This document shows, piece after piece, positions 60,327 to 64,000 of a DNA stretch of 64,000 nt. The position numbers and the translations under genes are program-made. Origin of the DNA: Euonymus europaeus. Taxonomy: Eukaryota > Streptophyta > Magnoliopsida > Celastrales > Celastraceae. The notes beneath the pieces were generated by a model that made no database searches, was not told the DNA's origin, and saw only the letters and a list, made by a program, of their open reading frames with translations. The DNA lies in contig OY756966.1 of the NCBI GenBank assembly GCA_963580455.1, positions 26,229,001 through 26,293,000 on the forward strand. The letters run 5' to 3'. How positions within the stretch are numbered: position 1 is the first letter of the stretch; each line of letters opens with the position of its first letter.

Positions 60327-62402
60327 GACTCCGACTTCTGAATTCGGAGATTTTTAGCTTGATTTCGCACTACTTTTTGAGCTCTACAATCCTGGCATTT
60401 CGGATTTTTATTTCAGAACTCGTGGCTAGTAGGTCTCGTTTCACCTAGTTAGCCGCGAAATGCGGTTTCTTTACGTAAACGGTTTTATGAATATCTGTTG
60501 ACTCCGAGTTCTGAATTCGGTGAATTTTAGCTTGACTTCCCACTACTTTTCGAGCTCTACAATCCTGGTTTTTTGGATTTTGATTTCAGAACTCGTGGCT
60601 AGTAGGTCTCGTTTCACCTAATAAGCCGCGAAATATGGTTTCTTTACGTAAACGGTTTTATGAATATCCGTTGACTACGAGTTCTGAATTCGGTGATTTT
60701 TAGCTTGATTTCGTACTACTTTTTGAGCTCTACAATCCTGGCATTTCGGATTTTGATTTCAGAACTCGTGGCTAGTAGGTCTCGTTTCACCTAATTAGCC
60801 GCGAAATGTGGTTTCTTTACGTAAACCGTTTTATGAATATTCGTTGACTCCGAGTTCTGAATTCGGTGATTTTTAGCTTGATTTCGCACTACTTTTCGAA
60901 CTCTACAATCCTGGCATTTCGGATTTTGATTTCAGAACTCGTGGCTAGTAGGTCTTGTTTCACCTAGTTAGCCGCGAAATATGGTTTCTTTACGTAAACG
61001 GTTTTATGAATATCCGTTGACTACGAGTTCTGAATTCGGTGATTTTTAGCTTGATTTCGTACTACTTTTTGAGCTCTACAATCCTGGCGTTTCGGATTTT
61101 GATTTCAAAACTCGTGGCTAGTTGGTCTCGTTTCACCTAGTTAGCCGCAAAATGTGGTTTCTTTACGTAAACGGTTTTATGAATATCCGTTGACTCCGAG
61201 TTCTGAATTCGGAGATTTTTAGCTTGATTTCGCACTACTTTTTGAGCTCTACAATCCTGGCATTTCGGATTTTTATTTCAGAACTCGTGGCTAGTAGGTC
61301 TCGTTTCACCTAGTTAGCCGCGAAATGTGGTTTCTTTACGTAAACGGTTTTATGAATATCCGTTGACTCCGAGTTCTGAATTCGTTGAATTTTAGCTTGA
61401 CTTCCCACTACTTTTCGAGCTCTACAATCCTGGCGTTTCGGATTTTGATTTCAGTACTCGTGGCTAGTAGGTCTCGTTTCAACTAGTTAGCCGCGAAATG
61501 TGGTTTTTTTACGTAAACGGTTTTATGAATATCCGTTGACTCCGAGTTCTGAATTCGGTGATTTTTAGCTTGACTTCGCACTACTTTTCGAGCTCTACAA
61601 TCCTGGCGTTTCGGATTTTAATTTCAGTACTCGTGGCTAGTAGGTCTCGTTTCCCCAAGTTTGCCGTGAAATGTGGTTTCTTTACGTAAACGGTTTTATG
61701 AATATCCGTTGACTCCGAGTTCTGAATTCGGTGATTTTTAGCTTGATTTCGCACTACTTTTTGAGCTCTACAATCTTGGCGTTTCGGATTTTGATTTCGG
61801 AACTCGTGGCTAGTTGGTCTCGTTTCACCTAGTTAGCCGCGAAATATGGTTTCTTTACGTAAACGGTTTTATGAATATCCGTTGACTACGAGTTCTGAAT
61901 TCGGTGATTTTTAGCTTGATTTCCCACTACTTTTCGAGCTCTACAATCCTGGCGTTTCGGATTTTGATTTCAGTACTCGTGGCTAGTAGGTCTCGTTTCA
62001 CCTAGTTAGCCGCGAAATGTGGTTTCTTTACGTAAACGGTTTTATGAATATCCGTTGACTCCGAGTTCTGAATTCGGTGATTTTTAGCTTGACTTCGCAC
62101 TACTTTTCGAGCTCTACAATCCTGGCATTTCGGATTTTGATTTCAGTACTCGTGGCTAGTAGGTCTCGTTTCCCCTAGTTAGCCGCGAAATGTGGTTTCT
62201 TTACGTAAACGGTTTTATGAATATCCGTTGACTCCGAGTTCTGAATTCGGTGATTTTTAGCTTGATTTCGCACTACTTTTCGAGCTCTACAATCTTGGCG
62301 TTTCGGATTTTGATTTCAGAACTCGTGGCTAGTTGGTCTCGTTTCACCCAGTTAGCCGCGAAATGTGGTTTCTTTACGTAAACGGTTTTATGAATATCCG
62401 TT
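60327..62402 (+). repeat. 12-mer HOR (2076 bp) of the right-end family
   Basis: The same first nine units as 58078, then a different three: gactac/TTTCCCAC/CAGTACTC, ACTTCGC and TCTTGG. One monomer fewer than the preceding copy. The diagnostic AATAAGCC starts at 58371, 60620 and 62696. Confidence 0.87.
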
Positions 62403-63953
62403 GACTCCGACTTCTGAATTCGGAGATTTTTGGCTTGATTTCGCATTACTTTTTGAGCTCTACAATCCTGGCATTTCGGATTTTTATTTCAGAACTCGTG
62501 GCTAGTAGGTCTCGTTTCACCTAGTTAGCCGCGAAATGCGGTTTCTTTACGTAAACGGTTTTATGAATATCTGTTGACTCCGAGTTCTGAATTCGGTGAA
62601 TTTTAGCTTGACTTCCCACTACTTTTCGAGCTCTACAATCCTGGTTTTTTGGATTTTGATTTCAGAACTCGTGGCTAGTAGGTCTCGTTTCACCTAATAA
62701 GCCGCGAAATATGGTTTCTTTACGTAAACGGTTTTATGAATATCCGTTGACTACGAGTTCTGAATTCGGTGATTTTTAGCTTGATTTCGTACTACTTTTT
62801 GAGCTCTACAATCCTGGCATTTCGGATTTTGATTTCAGAACTCGTGGCTAGTAGGTCTCGTTTCACCTAATTAGCCGCGAAATGTGGTTTCTTTACGTAA
62901 ACGGTTTTATGAATATCCGTTGACTCCGAGTTCTGAATTCGGTGATTTTTAGCTTGATTTCGCACTCGAACTCTACAATCCTGGCATTTCGGATTTTGAT
63001 TTCAGAACTCGTGGCTAGTAGGTCTTGTTTCACCTAGTTAGCCGCGAAATATGGTTTCTTTACGTAAACGGTTTTATGAATATCCGTTGACTACGAGTTC
63101 TGAATTCGGTGATTTTTAGCTTGATTTCGTACTACTTTTTGAGCTCTACAATCCTGGCGTTTCGGATTTTGATTTCAGAACTCGTGGCTAGTTGGTCTCG
63201 TTTCACCTAGTTAGCCGCGAAATGTGGTTTCTTTACGTAAACGGTTTTATGAATATCCGTTGACTCCGAGTTCTGAATTCGGAGATTTTTATCTTGATTT
63301 CGCACTACTTTTTGAGCTCTACAATCCTGGCATTTCGGATTTTTATTTCAGAACTCGTGGCTAGTAGGTCTCGTTTCACCTAGTTAGCCGCGAAATGTGG
63401 TTTCTTTACGTAAACGGTTTTATGAATATCCGTTGACTCCGAGTTCTGAATTCAGTGAATTTTAGCTTGACTTCCCACTACTTTTCCAGCTCTACAATCC
63501 TGGCGTTTCGGATTTTGATTTCAGTACTCGTGGCTAGTAGGTCTCGTTTCACCTAGTTAGCCGCGAAATGTGGTTTCTTTACGTAAACGGTTTTATGAAT
63601 ATCCGTTGACTCCGAGTTCTGAATTCGGTGATTTTTAGCTTGACTTCGCACTACTTTTCGAGCTCTACAATCCTGGCGTTTCGGATTTTGATTTCAGTAC
63701 TCGTGGCTAGTAGGTCTCGTTTCCCCTAGTTAGCCGCGAAATGTGGTTTCTTTACGTAAACGGTTTTATGAATATCCGTGGACTCCGAGTTCTGAATTCG
63801 GTGATTTTTAGCTTGATTTCGCACTACTTTTTGAGCTCTACAATCTTGGCATTTCGGATTTTGATTTCGGAACTCGTGGCTAGTTGGTCTCGTTTCACCT
63901 AGTTAGCCGCGAAATGTGGTTTCTTTACGTAAACGGTTTTATGAATATCCGTT
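62403..63953 (+). repeat. Third copy of the right-end HOR, nine units
   Basis: Nine monomers in 1551 bp, 6 bp short of 9 x 173. The shortfall is a private deletion at about 62966, where CGCACTCGAACTC stands for CGCACTACTTTTCGAACTC. It also carries TTTGGCTTG and CGCATTAC changes in its first unit. Confidence 0.87.
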
Positions 63954-64000
63954 GACTCCGACTTCTGAATTCGGAGATTTTTAGCTTGATTTCGCACTAA
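63954..64000 (+). repeat. Partial monomer at the right edge
   Basis: The first 47 bases of a CGACTTCTGAATTCGGAGA unit ending CGCACTAA, cut by the window edge. The array continues beyond the window. Confidence 0.95.

Larger units (their letters stand above)
1..64000 (+). repeat. Tandem satellite array, ~173-bp monomer, 370 complete copies
   Basis: The window is filled end to end by head-to-tail copies of one monomer. The first unit starts are 1, 174, 347 and 520, exactly 173 bp apart, and the last complete unit ends at 63953. All copies face the same way; I found no inversion, no transposon insertion and no unique sequence. By eye, neighbours differ at several to about twenty positions, while copies one HOR period apart are nearly identical. 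Known biology: long homogeneous arrays of 150-180 bp units are typical of eukaryotic centromeres and heterochromatin. Inference: this is the interior of such an array, probably in a plant, but the family is unrecognised. No promoter, terminator, origin or gene is supported anywhere in it. Confidence 0.98.

Noticed and set aside
1..64000. CRISPR array, because of regular repetition.
   Set aside because: There are no short repeats separated by unrelated spacers. The whole 173-bp unit repeats, and its variable parts are alleles of the same sequence.
1..64000. Primate alpha satellite, suggested by a period close to 171 bp and by HOR organisation.
   Set aside because: The monomer shows none of the alpha-satellite sequence features I know, no CENP-B-box-like motif was seen by eye, and the modal length is 173 bp.
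1..64000. Transposon or LTR fragments inside the array.
   Set aside because: The unit phase can be followed from 1 to 63953 with only 1-bp and one 6-bp discrepancies, which leaves no room for an insertion or a target-site duplication.

Overview
The whole 64 kb window is one uninterrupted tandem satellite DNA array. I count 370 complete head-to-tail monomers of about 173 bp, all in the same orientation, from position 1 to 63953, plus a 47-bp partial unit to the right edge. The count comes from walking unit starts (a GACTCCGAGTTC-type motif). 370 x 173 exceeds the observed length by 57 bp, explained by scattered 172-bp monomers plus one private 6-bp deletion. I see no protein-coding gene, RNA gene, transposon, CRISPR array or unique sequence anywhere. 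The first monomer has 70 G/C of 173 bases (about 40%).

This kind of DNA (nucleosome-scale monomer, tens of kilobases without interruption, layered higher-order repeats) is typical of eukaryotic centromeric, pericentromeric or subtelomeric heterochromatin. A flowering plant would fit the monomer length, but I do not recognise the family. It does not look like primate alpha satellite or the Arabidopsis 178-180 bp repeat, and I saw no CENP-B-box-like motif. Organism and chromosomal position remain open.

Layout by higher-order repeat (HOR), traced through private variants recurring at fixed offsets. 1-2246: mixed monomers that open with a 'gtaga' block. 2247-4668: two copies of a 7-mer (1211 bp). 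4669-6225: a 5-mer followed by its 4-mer derivative. 6226-9335: mixed, with dimers of a 172-bp subfamily. 9336-16599: 22-mer and 15-mer HOR copies. 16600-18848: 'gtaga' block. 18849-25418: 13-mer/9-mer HORs nested in a 3804-bp 22-mer. 25419-27147: linker block. 27148-30434: second 'gtaga' block carrying an internal 6-mer duplication. 30435-36829: 11-mer, then 14-mer duplication. 36830-40633: two 11-mers (1902 bp). 40634-44432: a block matching 6226-7607. 44433-57039: 13-mer HOR with 11-, 12- and 13-unit versions. 57040-64000: another 13/12-mer HOR.

The monomer itself has structure: an 11-bp perfect inverted repeat, a probable internal direct repeat of about 46-48 bp, and EcoRI, SacI and SnaBI palindromes. 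Several HOR copies differ by whole-monomer deletions whose junctions lie inside hybrid monomers, which is a direct record of unequal exchange in register. The best candidates for something new are the satellite family itself, its dyad symmetry, and the layered arrangement in which one HOR family lies between flanks made of another.
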